From positions 372,001 through 436,000 of the forward strand of contig NZ_JAIUZM010000002.1 of assembly GCF_020171345.1 (NCBI RefSeq): DNA of 64,000 nucleotides. Reading direction: 5' to 3'. Shown in pieces: positions 9,577 through 19,319 of the stretch. The position numbers and the translations under genes were made by a program. Each line of letters opens with the position of its first letter. Position 1 is the stretch's first letter. The notes below the pieces were generated by a model that was not told the DNA's origin, searched no databases, and was given only the letters and a program-made list of their open reading frames with translations. The DNA is from Microbulbifer agarilyticus (lineage in GTDB: Bacteria > Pseudomonadota > Gammaproteobacteria > Pseudomonadales > Cellvibrionaceae).

Positions 9577-9691
9577 ATTTTTATGTTGAAACCTGACATG
9601 GTAGCGATAAACTGCTCAACGCGCCGGCGATGATGCGCAGCGGTCAATAGACCGAAACCTGAATAACAATAATTTAGAAACGGTACCTCCT

Positions 9692-11950
9692 ATGCAAAAG
9701 TACATTCCCGCACTCCTGGCTAGCTTGCTAGCCACTCCCCTTAGTGCCAATGCGGCAATCGACATCACTATTCAAGGCAATGCGCCACAACACACTGTGC
9801 ACCCGATGATTCAGGGCCAGGGTTTGGTCTACTCGGAAGAGGCCGACCTGATTTACGCAGATGGCTCAATGGCACAACTATTCAAAGATGTCGGTGCCGG
9901 CTTCCTCCGCTGGCCCGGTGGTACGGTCACCACCATGTATCACTGGAACAATTTGAGTGGTGTTGGTTGGGTTGATAACTGGGATCCCGGCTATAACCCG
10001 GACAACAATGCCGCACCAACTGAGTACATGGATCTCGACGAGTACATGGCACTGACTGCAGCGGCGGGTACCGAGCCTATGCTGGGTATCAATATGAGCT
10101 CAGGTATAGAGTGGGATAGAGAAGAAGAGGCTCTGCAGGAAGCAACAGATATGATTGCTTACTGCCTCTCGAATGGTTTCGATGTGAAGTACTTTTACCT
10201 CGACAACGAAACCTACCATCATGGAAATGGATACAACAAAGACCGGGATGGCGACGGTGAAGCCTGGACCCCGGAAACCTATGCGCAACAGATCAATGTT
10301 TACGCGGCGGCAATCAAAGCCCTGGTGCCAGACGCGATTCTGATTGCCAACTGGACTGACAAAGTCCGTACAAATACGGGTGCCTATACCACGCTTATCA
10401 ATGTTGCCGGTGACAATATCGACTATATCGATGTGCACTGGTACTGGAAATGGGGTACCTCCACCTGGGATGCCTGGAAGGCAAAGACCCCGATGGAAAA
10501 CGAGACCGAGTGGTATGACGGCGGTACTTTTGTCGAGGAGATGGACTATTTCAATGACTTGACCGCGTCGCTGGGTAAACCGCATATCAAACTGGCGGCA
10601 CTAGAGTGGAACATTGCACCTGGTGACCACAATACCAACCCGGATCATACGCCTTTTATGACTGCACTCATGGCATCGGAGATGCAAATGCAGTTTATTC
10701 AGGGCGGCCTTGAGCTGGGCGCAATGTGGACGACCCAGTGGGAAGGGAGCTCCCAGGCTGAATTTCAGTTTCTTGTGAACTCAGATGATGGCTACAACCC
10801 GGCGCCCATGGCGAAAGTGTTTGAACTCTACAAACATGCTATTGGTGGACAGGTTGTCAGTAGTTCTGCGAGTGATGGCAAGGTGCTTTCTGCGGCTGTT
10901 GTGAATGGCGATAGAGCGTATGTGTATCTGCTGAGTAAGAAAGACGCACAGGATAATGCTGAGATCACCCTCAATGGCTACGATGTTCTCTCTGTAGAAA
11001 ATGCCTACCGCTTTGCCGATCCTGGCGTGATTTCTAATATCGGGTTGTGGCAAAACACTACGGGTGGCAATTATTTTGCCACTCTCAAGCCCAACACCCT
11101 GACGATGATCGAGTTGAACGTCGAGCGGGAGAGTACGCCAATGCCCAACTTGTTGACGAATGGCGATTTTGAGTCCGACCTGACGGGATGGGCGTTGTGG
11201 AATCAGCCCGTGATCACTACCGACGCGGCTTCCGGTAGCAAAGCAGTGAAGATGGTGGACAAGGGATCTTTGAATCAAACGGTATCCGTGCAGCCGAATA
11301 CCACCTACATCGCGTCAGCACAACTTAAATCCAGCTCTGCGGCAGAGCGCATTGTGCTCGGTGTGAATGATGGTGCGGGCAATGGTATAGCGAGCACAGA
11401 AAGCTACGATGCAAATTACACCCGTAAGCACATCATATTTACGACTGACGCGGGGGCCAGTTCAGTAAGCGTCTACGCTTGGCAACCCCCGAGCAATAAT
11501 GCGACCGCCTATGTAGATGATATTCGCCTGAAAGAATATGTCGTTCACATTGAGAATGGCGGCTTCGAAGATGGCCTGAATGAGTGGAACACCTGGAACC
11601 CGGTTAGCGTTACATCCACGGAAGCCTACTCAGGAAGCCAGGCGCTACAGTTAAATGGCAATGCCTCAGCTAATCAGTTCATACCCGTCGAGCCAAATAC
11701 CCGCTACGTCATTACCGGCTATGCCAAGGTGGAAGACCCACACAACAGCAAAGTCGTACTAGGTGTGAAAAAGGCCGCTGACAATACCGTATTGGATAAG
11801 TTGGAAATCTACGATTCCAGTTATACCCAGCAGCAACTCACCTTTACCACGGATGCAGAAACAAACGAAATCAAGTTGTATTTCTGGCGTCCGAAGGCGG
11901 GCGTGGACGCTTCTCATCTGGACAGTCTGTCGATTGTCGAATTGCCTTAG
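9692..11950 (+). CDS. Secreted clan GH-A glycosidase (GH39/GH51-like) with two CBM4/9-like modules
   Basis: The 752-residue protein has a signal peptide ending at ANA (about residue 21) and a (beta/alpha)8 barrel to about 390. The barrel carries RWPGGT-TTMYHWNN, a probable acid/base E173 in YLDNETYH, and a probable nucleophile E305 in LAALEWNI. A small beta-domain typical of GH39/GH51 enzymes follows. Two modules of about 130 residues come next, near 486-615 and 620-752. Each begins N-GDFES or N-GGFED and carries Q-V-V-PNT-Y, the pattern of carbohydrate-binding CBM_4_9 domains. The family is uncertain: it resembles alpha-L-arabinofuranosidases and beta-xylosidases, but I cannot name the sugar. 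It opens a plus-strand run with an esterase and a TonB receptor, below a perfect LacI-type palindrome. Confidence 0.85.
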   Translation: MQKYIPALLASLLATPLSANAAIDITIQGNAPQHTVHPMIQGQGLVYSEEADLIYADGSMAQLFKDVGAGFLRWPGGTVTTMYHWNNLSGVGWVDNWDPGYNPDNNAAPTEYMDLDEYMALTAAAGTEPMLGINMSSGIEWDREEEALQEATDMIAYCLSNGFDVKYFYLDNETYHHGNGYNKDRDGDGEAWTPETYAQQINVYAAAIKALVPDAILIANWTDKVRTNTGAYTTLINVAGDNIDYIDVHWYWKWGTSTWDAWKAKTPMENETEWYDGGTFVEEMDYFNDLTASLGKPHIKLAALEWNIAPGDHNTNPDHTPFMTALMASEMQMQFIQGGLELGAMWTTQWEGSSQAEFQFLVNSDDGYNPAPMAKVFELYKHAIGGQVVSSSASDGKVLSAAVVNGDRAYVYLLSKKDAQDNAEITLNGYDVLSVENAYRFADPGVISNIGLWQNTTGGNYFATLKPNTLTMIELNVERESTPMPNLLTNGDFESDLTGWALWNQPVITTDAASGSKAVKMVDKGSLNQTVSVQPNTTYIASAQLKSSSAAERIVLGVNDGAGNGIASTESYDANYTRKHIIFTTDAGASSVSVYAWQPPSNNATAYVDDIRLKEYVVHIENGGFEDGLNEWNTWNPVSVTSTEAYSGSQALQLNGNASANQFIPVEPNTRYVITGYAKVEDPHNSKVVLGVKKAADNTVLDKLEIYDSSYTQQQLTFTTDAETNEIKLYFWRPKAGVDASHLDSLSIVELP

Positions 11951-11960
11951 TTGATCTAAG

Positions 11961-11984
11961 TCTCCCGGCCACCGTGCCGGGAGA
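11961..11984 (+). terminator. Hairpin after the GH-A gene
   Basis: There is a perfect 9-bp stem, TCTCCCGGC with GCCGGGAGA, and a 6-base loop, placed 10 bases after the stop codon. No T-run follows, so partial termination or mRNA stabilisation is more likely than full termination. The hairpin contains the GTG at 11974, which argues against that codon as a start. Confidence 0.6.
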
Positions 11985-12015
11985 TGTAGATATCGGTTTG
12001 ACTGAGAGAAATTCC

Positions 12016-13572
12016 ATGCGTAGTAAACGGCTCTTTACAATCCGCTTCCGATTCTATTCAAAACTACTGGGTGCTCTTACCTTGCTCTTGGGTAGCCTTG
12101 CACCCCTGAGCAACGCATACGCCGAAGTAAAGTTGGCCAAGCTTTTCTCTGACTCAATGGTGATTCAAAGGGGGCAGCCTTTTAATCTCTGGGGGACAGC
12201 GGCTGCGGGTGAGGGTATTAAAGTCGTATTTAATGGCCGTAGTTATAGCGCCCAGGCAAATGGTCAGGGTCGATGGCTGGTCACCTTGCCGGCGCAATCC
12301 GCATCTACCGGCCAGACCATCGAAATTCATGCAAGCAATTCTCTGGCTCTTTCCGATGTTGCGTTTGGTGATGTTTTCCTGGCGGGTGGGCAGTCCAATA
12401 TGGAATATAAGCTTGACCAGGTGATCAGCCGCTTTCCAGAAGAAAAAACATTAGATCACTACCCGGATGTACGCCACTTTGACGTTGCCAGGCATTACGA
12501 TTTTTCGGGCCCGCAATCGGATATCAACGGCGGTCAGTGGGCGAAAGCTGGAAAGGATACGGTCGGCCGATTTTCTGCTGTGGGTTGGTTTTTTGCCAAG
12601 GATCTCAGTGAGCGAGTTGGGGTCCCCATTGGCGTCATTTCGTCGAATGTCGGCGCTACACCGATTGAATCCTGGATGAGTTTAGAAGCGCTGCAAGCCT
12701 TCCCTGAAGCGCAGGCAATGGCTTACAAATTGTCCAATGAGACTTCCCGCATGGCTCTGCGAGCAGAGTACGCGCAGCAGCGAAAGAGCTGGCTTCGCAA
12801 AAATCCAAACCAGAAATTGCCGTGGCTAATAAAGCACAGTACCAGCCTGGACTTTAAGCCGACAGGTTTCTACAACGCAATGATCGCTCCGTTACAGCCG
12901 ATGAAGTTTGCTGGCGTCATTTGGTATCAGGGTGAGGGTAATACCAAAGACCCGAAGGGATATTCCGATAAGTTTAGGGGCTTAATTGGATTATGGCGCG
13001 AATATTTCGCGCAACCCAAATTGCCGTTTATGTTTGTGCAGCTTGCCAATTTTCAGAAGCCCGATATGCAGCCGGCTGAAAGCCGCTGGGCGGAGCTGCG
13101 TGCCCAGCAGGCTGAAGTTTTCTCTACCGTAGATTACACATCCATGGCACTCGCGATCGACGTTGGTGAGCGCCATGATATCCACCCCAAAGATAAGAAA
13201 ACCGTGGGCGAGCGCCTCGCGCTGGGCGCACGGCATTGGGTATATGGGGAGCCCGGGGTGGATTATGTAAGTCCTATGGTGTCGGACGCCCGGGCTTCTG
13301 GCGCTCGGGTGGTCATTAACTTTGACTACATCGGCGAAGGTTTGACAGTGCGTGGTGACCGGTTATCAGGATTCGCGATTGCCGGTGAAGATGAGAAATA
13401 CGTGTGGGCGAAAGCGTCACTGCAGGATAACGAGGTCACGGTATGGAGTGACTCGGTTAGAAAACCGAAGCATGTCCGCTATGCCTGGGCAACAAATCCT
13501 GAGGGTGCAAACCTGTATAGCATTTCCGGGCTGCCCGCTGTGCCATTTTCCGTCGAAATAGAGCGGTATTGA
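12016..13572 (+). CDS. Sialate-O-acetylesterase-like SGNH esterase
   Basis: This exported acyl esterase probably removes acetyl groups from a glycan. From the ATG at 12016 it has 518 residues; that start has a GAGAGAA ribosome-binding site, whereas an in-frame GTG at 11974 lies inside a hairpin. A signal peptide ends at AYA. Family marks are the nucleophile segment GGQSNMEY (Ser127), VIWYQGEGN, and the Asp-His pair in HDIHPKDK (D388, H390). The family is named after sialic acid esterases, but in polysaccharide loci it usually acts on plant or algal acetyl esters, so sialic acid need not be involved. It follows the GH-A gene and precedes the Sel1 protein by 12 bases. Confidence 0.9.
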   Translation: MRSKRLFTIRFRFYSKLLGALTLLLGSLAPLSNAYAEVKLAKLFSDSMVIQRGQPFNLWGTAAAGEGIKVVFNGRSYSAQANGQGRWLVTLPAQSASTGQTIEIHASNSLALSDVAFGDVFLAGGQSNMEYKLDQVISRFPEEKTLDHYPDVRHFDVARHYDFSGPQSDINGGQWAKAGKDTVGRFSAVGWFFAKDLSERVGVPIGVISSNVGATPIESWMSLEALQAFPEAQAMAYKLSNETSRMALRAEYAQQRKSWLRKNPNQKLPWLIKHSTSLDFKPTGFYNAMIAPLQPMKFAGVIWYQGEGNTKDPKGYSDKFRGLIGLWREYFAQPKLPFMFVQLANFQKPDMQPAESRWAELRAQQAEVFSTVDYTSMALAIDVGERHDIHPKDKKTVGERLALGARHWVYGEPGVDYVSPMVSDARASGARVVINFDYIGEGLTVRGDRLSGFAIAGEDEKYVWAKASLQDNEVTVWSDSVRKPKHVRYAWATNPEGANLYSISGLPAVPFSVEIERY

Positions 13573-13584
13573 GATTTCACAAAT

Positions 13585-15102
13585 ATGAAAGAAGGTTTTA
13601 TGTCGTTTAGGTGCAATAGATCGAGTCTTTGTCTTTCATTAGCCCTGTTGCTGTCCAGCGAGGCCAGTATGGCAAGCCCGGTGAACTTATCGGCAGCAGC
13701 GGACGAACAATTTGCAAATGAAAACTTTGAATTTGCGATGGAGACCTACACAGAGTTGGCTGCGTCGGATGATCCGAAGGCCTATTACCAGCTCGGAGTG
13801 ATGCATTACAAGGGGTTGGGCGTAAAGGTGGACGAGCTCCAGGCATTGGTCTGGTTTTCCCTCGCTGCCGGGCACCAGTACCAGAACGCGAACGAGCTCG
13901 TGGAAAAGCTGACAAGCCAAATGGATCCGTCTCACCTGGAGGGGCTCGAGATTCTGGTGCAGCGCGCAAAGTTGAATGCAGTAAAGCAACCGCTGTTTAA
14001 GCAGAATCGCCCACAGTTGAGTCAGGGCAGGCTGGCGACAAAAATTGAATTCGGTGATTACGAGAGTCTGGAAGCGGTTGAGCTAGAACTTAACCTGACC
14101 GATGAATACAGCAACTTCGGCTTGGGATATGTTGGCTCGGAAGATCCTCTGCAAGGGTTTGATGGCGACAACTCGCTGGGTACAAATGAGGGCATATTTG
14201 GCGGGTTCCCATTTTTTCTCGTTGCCGAGTACGACGTCGCTATCGATGGCTCGGTACGTAATATTTCAGCACTTCAATCAGGTGGCAGTACCGCAGCAGG
14301 GGTGCGCGACCTGTCACTGAATACCATGCCTATCCCAACGTTTGAAGGTGCACCCGTGCACTTTTTCAGCCGCACGCATATGGGCATTGCCGGCTACAAC
14401 AAGTACCGCATTCGGAATGAATACCGATTTTTCTATCGGAACGTGAAGGACCTGGTGGAGAAATACCGGCAGGCAGATTCCGCTGAGGGCCGGTACAACC
14501 TGGCTATGGCTTTAATGTATTTCCCGTGGGTTGAGCGCGAAGCCGGTGCTGTGGGCGAGGCCCTTGCGTCGTCTGCGCAAGACGGGTACCCGCCGGCCAT
14601 GTATGAACACGGCGCAAAGCTGTACCGGGAGCAACAAGACCCAGAGCAGGCTGTGAACTGGATATACAAGGCGGCAGCAAAGGGCGTTACTGCAGCTCAG
14701 TATCGGCTTGGGCGTATGTTGATAGATAGCCCGTGGGTCGTTGCGGATGAAGGCAAGGCATTGTTTTGGCTGGGCGAGGCGGCCAGCGATGGGCATGTTG
14801 CCGCGCAGCTGAAGCAGGCGGATCTTAAATTGTTCGCGCGCGATAGCCAGCACATTGACGTCGTCGGTGCCGTTGAATTGCTGGCCAGTATCGCAGCCAA
14901 GCAAATGGAAAACCCCGAGTATCACTACCTGAAAGCCATGACCCATTTCAAAAAGCAACCGCGTGAAATGCCCAAGACCCTCCTGCACATACGGCGCGCG
15001 ATCGACTTGGGGCACGACCTGAATTGGGATGTATCAGAATGGGAAGATTTACTGATGGGTTGGACCGGTGAAGGCTATATCACCACAGAAGAGTGGGACT
15101 AG
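13585..15102 (+). CDS. Periplasmic Sel1-repeat protein with TonB-C-like central segment
   Basis: The protein has 505 residues with a signal peptide ending near MAS. An alternative ATG at 13600 has GAAGG 4 bases ahead. Residues about 33-100 and 290-430 carry Sel1-like repeats (AYYQLGVMHYKGLGV, ALVWFSLAAGH, AAQYRLGRM, ALFWLGEAASDGH). Between them, residues about 205-265 (VAEYDVAIDGSVRNISALQSGG) resemble the C-terminal domain of TonB, which is followed in energy transducers by a receptor contact. No transmembrane anchor beyond the signal is seen. The gene sits directly before a TonB-dependent receptor, so it may help that receptor assemble or engage TonB. This is an inference; no member with known function is recalled. 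Confidence 0.75.
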   Translation: MKEGFMSFRCNRSSLCLSLALLLSSEASMASPVNLSAAADEQFANENFEFAMETYTELAASDDPKAYYQLGVMHYKGLGVKVDELQALVWFSLAAGHQYQNANELVEKLTSQMDPSHLEGLEILVQRAKLNAVKQPLFKQNRPQLSQGRLATKIEFGDYESLEAVELELNLTDEYSNFGLGYVGSEDPLQGFDGDNSLGTNEGIFGGFPFFLVAEYDVAIDGSVRNISALQSGGSTAAGVRDLSLNTMPIPTFEGAPVHFFSRTHMGIAGYNKYRIRNEYRFFYRNVKDLVEKYRQADSAEGRYNLAMALMYFPWVEREAGAVGEALASSAQDGYPPAMYEHGAKLYREQQDPEQAVNWIYKAAAKGVTAAQYRLGRMLIDSPWVVADEGKALFWLGEAASDGHVAAQLKQADLKLFARDSQHIDVVGAVELLASIAAKQMENPEYHYLKAMTHFKKQPREMPKTLLHIRRAIDLGHDLNWDVSEWEDLLMGWTGEGYITTEEWD

Positions 15103-15227
15103 CCTCTGGATTCCACGAAATATTTGAATACTTCGAAAGAATAAATGCGCCTGCATGAGGTTGCTCGCAATGCGTTTCTGGGGTCAGTGAGCAGACGAGT
15201 ACAGGTAATACAAAAGAGGTAACTAGA

Positions 15228-17549
15228 ATGAAAAGGAGAGTCACAATGAGCAATGGTAATGTAAGGCGTTTTCGTCGCGCCGGTGTCGGAGGGTTTGCAC
15301 TGAGTACCCTAGTGCTGGCCTGCGGCGCTGTCGCCGACGAGAATGGCGAGTATGGTCTGGAGGAGGTGACGGTCACTGCCCAGAAGCGGGAGGCGTCGAT
15401 CCAGGATGTGCCGGTTTCGGTTTCCGCCACCACCGGTCAGGCCTTGGAAGATGCGGGCCTGAGCGATATGTCTGCGCTCGGCGAGTTGATTCCAACCTTG
15501 AACATTAATTCCTCGGATGAAGATCGGGTTTCTACCGTCACCATTCGCGGCATCGGGTCGAGCCAGACCGCGAGCGGCATTGAACCCAGTACATCCATCA
15601 TGTACGACGGCGAAGTCTTTGCACGCTCAGCGGCGATTAATGGCGACCTCGCGGATATCGAGAGGGTTGAAGTGCTGCGCGGACCCCAGGGCACCCTGTT
15701 TGGTAAAAATTCCTCTACCGGTGTTATTCATTTTGTTACCAAGCGCCCGGATTTCGAAGAGACTGGTGGCTATGTTTCCGTCCAGGCCGGCGAGTATGGC
15801 CAGTCGTTGACCAAGGCGGCCGTAACTGGGCCCATCAACGACAAATTTGCCTATCGCATAAATGCCTACAACAAGCAGTCGGATGGGCACGTGGAGAATG
15901 CGGGGGGTGACAACCTGGGTAAACTGGACGCCAATGGCGTACGGGCGCAGCTCGCGTGGAACCCCACGGATAACACCGAGCTTCTGTTCCGCGTTGACCA
16001 CAGCAAGAAAGACAGCACCGGTGGCGCTGTAGTATTACTGCAGCGACCGGACAAAGATCGTGAGATAACCAACGCCGGTCTCTTGAGTTTGATCGATGAG
16101 TTTGGCCTGGATACCCAGTGGGGTACAAACACAGCCAACTACGATCTCAATTCCAAGTGGAGCACCCTGGAGAGCACGGGCTTCTCCATGGAAGCGACGG
16201 TTAACCTGAATGATCATCGCCTCGTATATCAGGCATTTACACGCGACTGGGAGCTGAATGAGTCTACCTCTGTAGATCTCACGCCGGTCCAGCTCGAGTC
16301 TGTGGTGTTTGGTGGCCCCAATATTTTTGACACCCAGCAGCACGAGCTGCGCATCGAATCCCCGAGCTACGACAAGTGGGACTACCTGGCTGGTGTCTTC
16401 TATTACAAGCAGGATTCCGAGCGCCTGGGTGCAAACGACCGCTGCAAAAATATCGTACATGCAGGAACCAGTTGGGACCCGGAGACCTACGAGCTCACCA
16501 GCTGTGCCGATAGTCAGGTTCTCGACTTTACCTTCGATACCTCTATTGATTTGACCAACATTGGCGCCTACGCGCATGTGAACTTCCGCCCAACGGATAA
16601 CAGCACGTTATTTGCCGGTCTGCGTCATGTCTACGAAGAGTCCACCATTGATTACGAGGGCGGCGCAAAAGCACTGCCGTATACCGTACATGACACGGAC
16701 GACACAGCGCTGATCTATAAGTTTGGTGGCCAGTACAACCTCACCGATGAAGCCATGGTCTACGCCAGCTTCACGACAGGTTACAAGGGTAGGGCGTGGT
16801 ACAACTCCGGCGGCGTTTCCGCAGATGACCTCGCCGCGGTGTTGGACCCGGAGGAGTCTACCCAGGCGGAAATGGGCATCAAGTCCGATTGGCTGGACAA
16901 CCGCCTGCGCCTCAATGCAAGCCTGTTCTCATTGGAGATTGAAGGCTTCCAGGAGCGCGTGCAGGAGTTTGACGAGGGTATTGGCTCCTATGTTAACCGC
17001 TACATCAACTCTGGTACCGTCAAGTCCGAGGGTGTGGAGCTGGATGCGGAATGGGCAGCACTGGAGAACCTGACTCTGAAAAGCAGCATCGTATACATGG
17101 ATGCGCGCTATGAGGAAATGGGGGATAACGTCATTGCCTGCCCAGTATCGACATTTGCGGCGTGTGAAAACAACAAACTGAATATTGAAGGCATGCCGAT
17201 GCTGAACGCACCGGAATTGTCCTACAACATTCAGGGCAAGTACTGGTTTGAGCTGCCGGGTAACAATGAGGGTTTTGTTGCGTTGAATTATCGCTGGAAG
17301 GACGAAGAAAACTTCGACTTCAAACACCACCCCGCCTACACCCATCCGGCCTACGGCTTACTCAACCTGAGCGCCGGTGTTGACCTGGCAGAAAGTAAGT
17401 ACCAGCTGCGCCTGTTCGGCAAGAACCTGACCGACGAAGTGCACTACGGTGGCCTCAAAAACAAGGGTGTACACGGCGGCGGTATGTTCGCGAATGTCCC
17501 CGTTGATTTTGAACGCACCTTTGGTGCCAGTGTGCGGATTTCGTTTTAG
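15228..17549 (+). CDS. TonB-dependent outer-membrane receptor
   Basis: This is an outer-membrane active transporter, probably for oligosaccharides released from the polysaccharide. The protein has 773 residues. A signal sequence is followed by a TonB-box-like LEEVTVTAQKR and a plug domain (IQDVPVSVSA, VEVLRGPQGTLFGKNSSTGVIHFVTKRP). A 22-strand barrel then ends in VRISF with a terminal Phe. There are two possible starts: 15228 (preceded by AAGAGGT) and 15246 (preceded by AAGGAG). The plug type is the general siderophore/vitamin-like class, unlike the carbohydrate class of the receptor at 36389. Only its position links it to sugars. A strong terminator follows the gene. Confidence 0.93.
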   Translation: MKRRVTMSNGNVRRFRRAGVGGFALSTLVLACGAVADENGEYGLEEVTVTAQKREASIQDVPVSVSATTGQALEDAGLSDMSALGELIPTLNINSSDEDRVSTVTIRGIGSSQTASGIEPSTSIMYDGEVFARSAAINGDLADIERVEVLRGPQGTLFGKNSSTGVIHFVTKRPDFEETGGYVSVQAGEYGQSLTKAAVTGPINDKFAYRINAYNKQSDGHVENAGGDNLGKLDANGVRAQLAWNPTDNTELLFRVDHSKKDSTGGAVVLLQRPDKDREITNAGLLSLIDEFGLDTQWGTNTANYDLNSKWSTLESTGFSMEATVNLNDHRLVYQAFTRDWELNESTSVDLTPVQLESVVFGGPNIFDTQQHELRIESPSYDKWDYLAGVFYYKQDSERLGANDRCKNIVHAGTSWDPETYELTSCADSQVLDFTFDTSIDLTNIGAYAHVNFRPTDNSTLFAGLRHVYEESTIDYEGGAKALPYTVHDTDDTALIYKFGGQYNLTDEAMVYASFTTGYKGRAWYNSGGVSADDLAAVLDPEESTQAEMGIKSDWLDNRLRLNASLFSLEIEGFQERVQEFDEGIGSYVNRYINSGTVKSEGVELDAEWAALENLTLKSSIVYMDARYEEMGDNVIACPVSTFAACENNKLNIEGMPMLNAPELSYNIQGKYWFELPGNNEGFVALNYRWKDEENFDFKHHPAYTHPAYGLLNLSAGVDLAESKYQLRLFGKNLTDEVHYGGLKNKGVHGGGMFANVPVDFERTFGASVRISF

Positions 17550-17594
17550 TGGTAGTACAAATGCATTCCTAGGCCTTCAGTAGTCCTAGTCGAT

Positions 17595-17638
17595 GGGCAT
17601 CGCTCAGACCGTATGTGGGGCGATGTCCTGTTTTTTTT
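17595..17638 (+). terminator. Rho-independent terminator after the TonB receptor gene
   Basis: A 10-bp stem pairs GGGCATCGCT with GGCGATGTCC (two G-T pairs), with a 14-base loop and eight T residues after TG. It ends the plus-strand run that begins at 9692. Confidence 0.85.
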
Positions 17639-17763
17639 ACTGTTTATTTATAGCTATCGAATGATCACCATTGATGTTCGTGTAAAGCGCAATTGGTATG
17701 GATGATGGTCATGTCTCATGAGTGTCTCACTAAGCGACCTTTAAATTTTTCTAAGGCATATGA

Positions 17764-19197
17764 GTGAATATGAATCGCTTGGTTTTATGGGCATTGGCTA
17801 TTGCTCTGCTTTTTGCACAGGCACTGAGCGCCAAAGAAAACCAGCCACTTAATGTCGTGTTTATTATTGCCGATGATTTAAGAATGAGTATCGGCGCCTA
17901 TGGCGATGAATTCGCAAAGACGCCCAATATTGATGCGTTGGCCAACGAGAGTGTGCGCTTTAATCACGCCTACGTACAATTTGCCAGTTGCAATGCTTCA
18001 AGATCCTCAATGCTCACAGGCAAATACCCAGATACCATTGGTGTTTGGCGATTAAATACGCATTTTCGCAAAACTACACCTGATGTTGTAACTCTGCCTC
18101 AACATTTTAAGCGTAATGGATATCATACTGAATCCATTGGTAAGGTCTTTCACAACTACGCCAATATTACCGATCCGGCTTCCTGGTCAGTACCCGCGCG
18201 CCTAGATCAAGCGTCGCATTTTACCGATTACGTGATGCCAGAGAGTCTAGCACCAGGTAAAAAGAAAGGCGTTGCAACGGAGGTAGGGGAGTCGGCGGTA
18301 AATCAATATGTTGATGACAAAATAACAGCGGATGCAGTGGCTACGCTGAAGCGCTTAAAAGATACGCGTACACCGTTCTTTTTAGCGATTGGCTTTATGA
18401 AACCCCACTCGCCATTTAATGCTCCTAAGCGTTTTTGGGATATTTACAACGCAGATCATTTTCAGACATTAGGCGAGGCGTCAAAGTCTGAGCAGGTACC
18501 CGCGATTAATTGGTTTGATTACAAAGAGCTTCGCACGCTAAGCGATCTTCCTGAGCGTAAATCGTTTAGCGAAGCACAGCAAAAACACCTAGTGCATGGC
18601 TATTATGCTGCCACCAGTTACTTAGATGACAACTTAGGCCAAGTGATTCAAGCGCTAAAGGCCAATCAGCTATATGACAATTCGCTAATTGTTTTTGCCT
18701 CCGATCATGGCTATCACCTAGGGGAAAATAGCCATTGGACTAAAGCCACCGTCCGCGAATTGGATGCCCAAGTGCCATTATTGGTGAAACTGCCGGGCAA
18801 CCAGGGCGCCATTAGCAATGCGCTAATCGAGTATGTGGATTTATATCCAACCTTGTCTGAGTTCGCGGGTATTGGATTGCCCGCCAATGTGGATGGCAAA
18901 AGCTTTCACGACGTTTTACAACAACCTCATTTACCACATCGAACGCTAGCCCTATCACAGGCTGCAAGACCATGGCCGAGCAATAAGCCTGTGCGGCAGA
19001 TGGGCTATTCCATTCGCACCGATACGTATCGATATACCCGTTGGGTTGATGTAAAGACGCGAAGAACGCTAGCGGAAGAGGTTTATCGAATTAACGAGGA
19101 TCGGCTGCAGCGTAGGAATCTTATTGAAACGCTAGGGCGTGGAGAGTTAAATTTCTTGCGGGGGGCTTTGGCGAAGAAATTAGGCGTTGGTGTGTAG
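17764..19197 (+). CDS. S1-family sulfatase, iduronate-2-sulfatase-like (possible recent acquisition)
   Basis: This exported sulfatase has 477 residues from GTG 17764 (AAGG 7 bases ahead); ATG 17770 is an alternative. A signal peptide ends at LSA. Metal-binding DD is in IIADDLRM. The formylglycine motif is CNASR (Cys76 from the GTG), a C-x-A-x-R variant that maturation enzymes accept. K/H residues are in SIGKVFHN and the second metal site is SDHGYHLGENSHWTKAT. The base composition is visibly richer in A+T than the neighbours, with many TTA and CTA leucine codons. It is flanked by terminators on both sides, so it is a single-gene unit. Both points suggest horizontal acquisition. Confidence 0.92.
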   Translation: MNMNRLVLWALAIALLFAQALSAKENQPLNVVFIIADDLRMSIGAYGDEFAKTPNIDALANESVRFNHAYVQFASCNASRSSMLTGKYPDTIGVWRLNTHFRKTTPDVVTLPQHFKRNGYHTESIGKVFHNYANITDPASWSVPARLDQASHFTDYVMPESLAPGKKKGVATEVGESAVNQYVDDKITADAVATLKRLKDTRTPFFLAIGFMKPHSPFNAPKRFWDIYNADHFQTLGEASKSEQVPAINWFDYKELRTLSDLPERKSFSEAQQKHLVHGYYAATSYLDDNLGQVIQALKANQLYDNSLIVFASDHGYHLGENSHWTKATVRELDAQVPLLVKLPGNQGAISNALIEYVDLYPTLSEFAGIGLPANVDGKSFHDVLQQPHLPHRTLALSQAARPWPSNKPVRQMGYSIRTDTYRYTRWVDVKTRRTLAEEVYRINEDRLQRRNLIETLGRGELNFLRGALAKKLGVGV

Positions 19198-19257
19198 TGG
19201 TTAACTATTTCCGGACAGTAAGTTAAGTTTTTCCTCAGTCGGTCTGGCGCCTGCAGT

Positions 19258-19293
19258 GCCCCTTCCGCTCCCTGGGAGGGGCTTTTATTTTTT
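19258..19293 (+). terminator. Rho-independent terminator after the sulfatase
   Basis: A 9-bp stem pairs GCCCCTTCC with GGGAGGGGC (one G-T pair), with a 7-base loop, followed by TTTTATTTTTT. It lies about 60 bases after the sulfatase stop and before the convergent molybdenum hydroxylase gene. Confidence 0.85.
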
Positions 19294-19319
19294 ATGAATC
19301 GAATATATCGAATACTATT

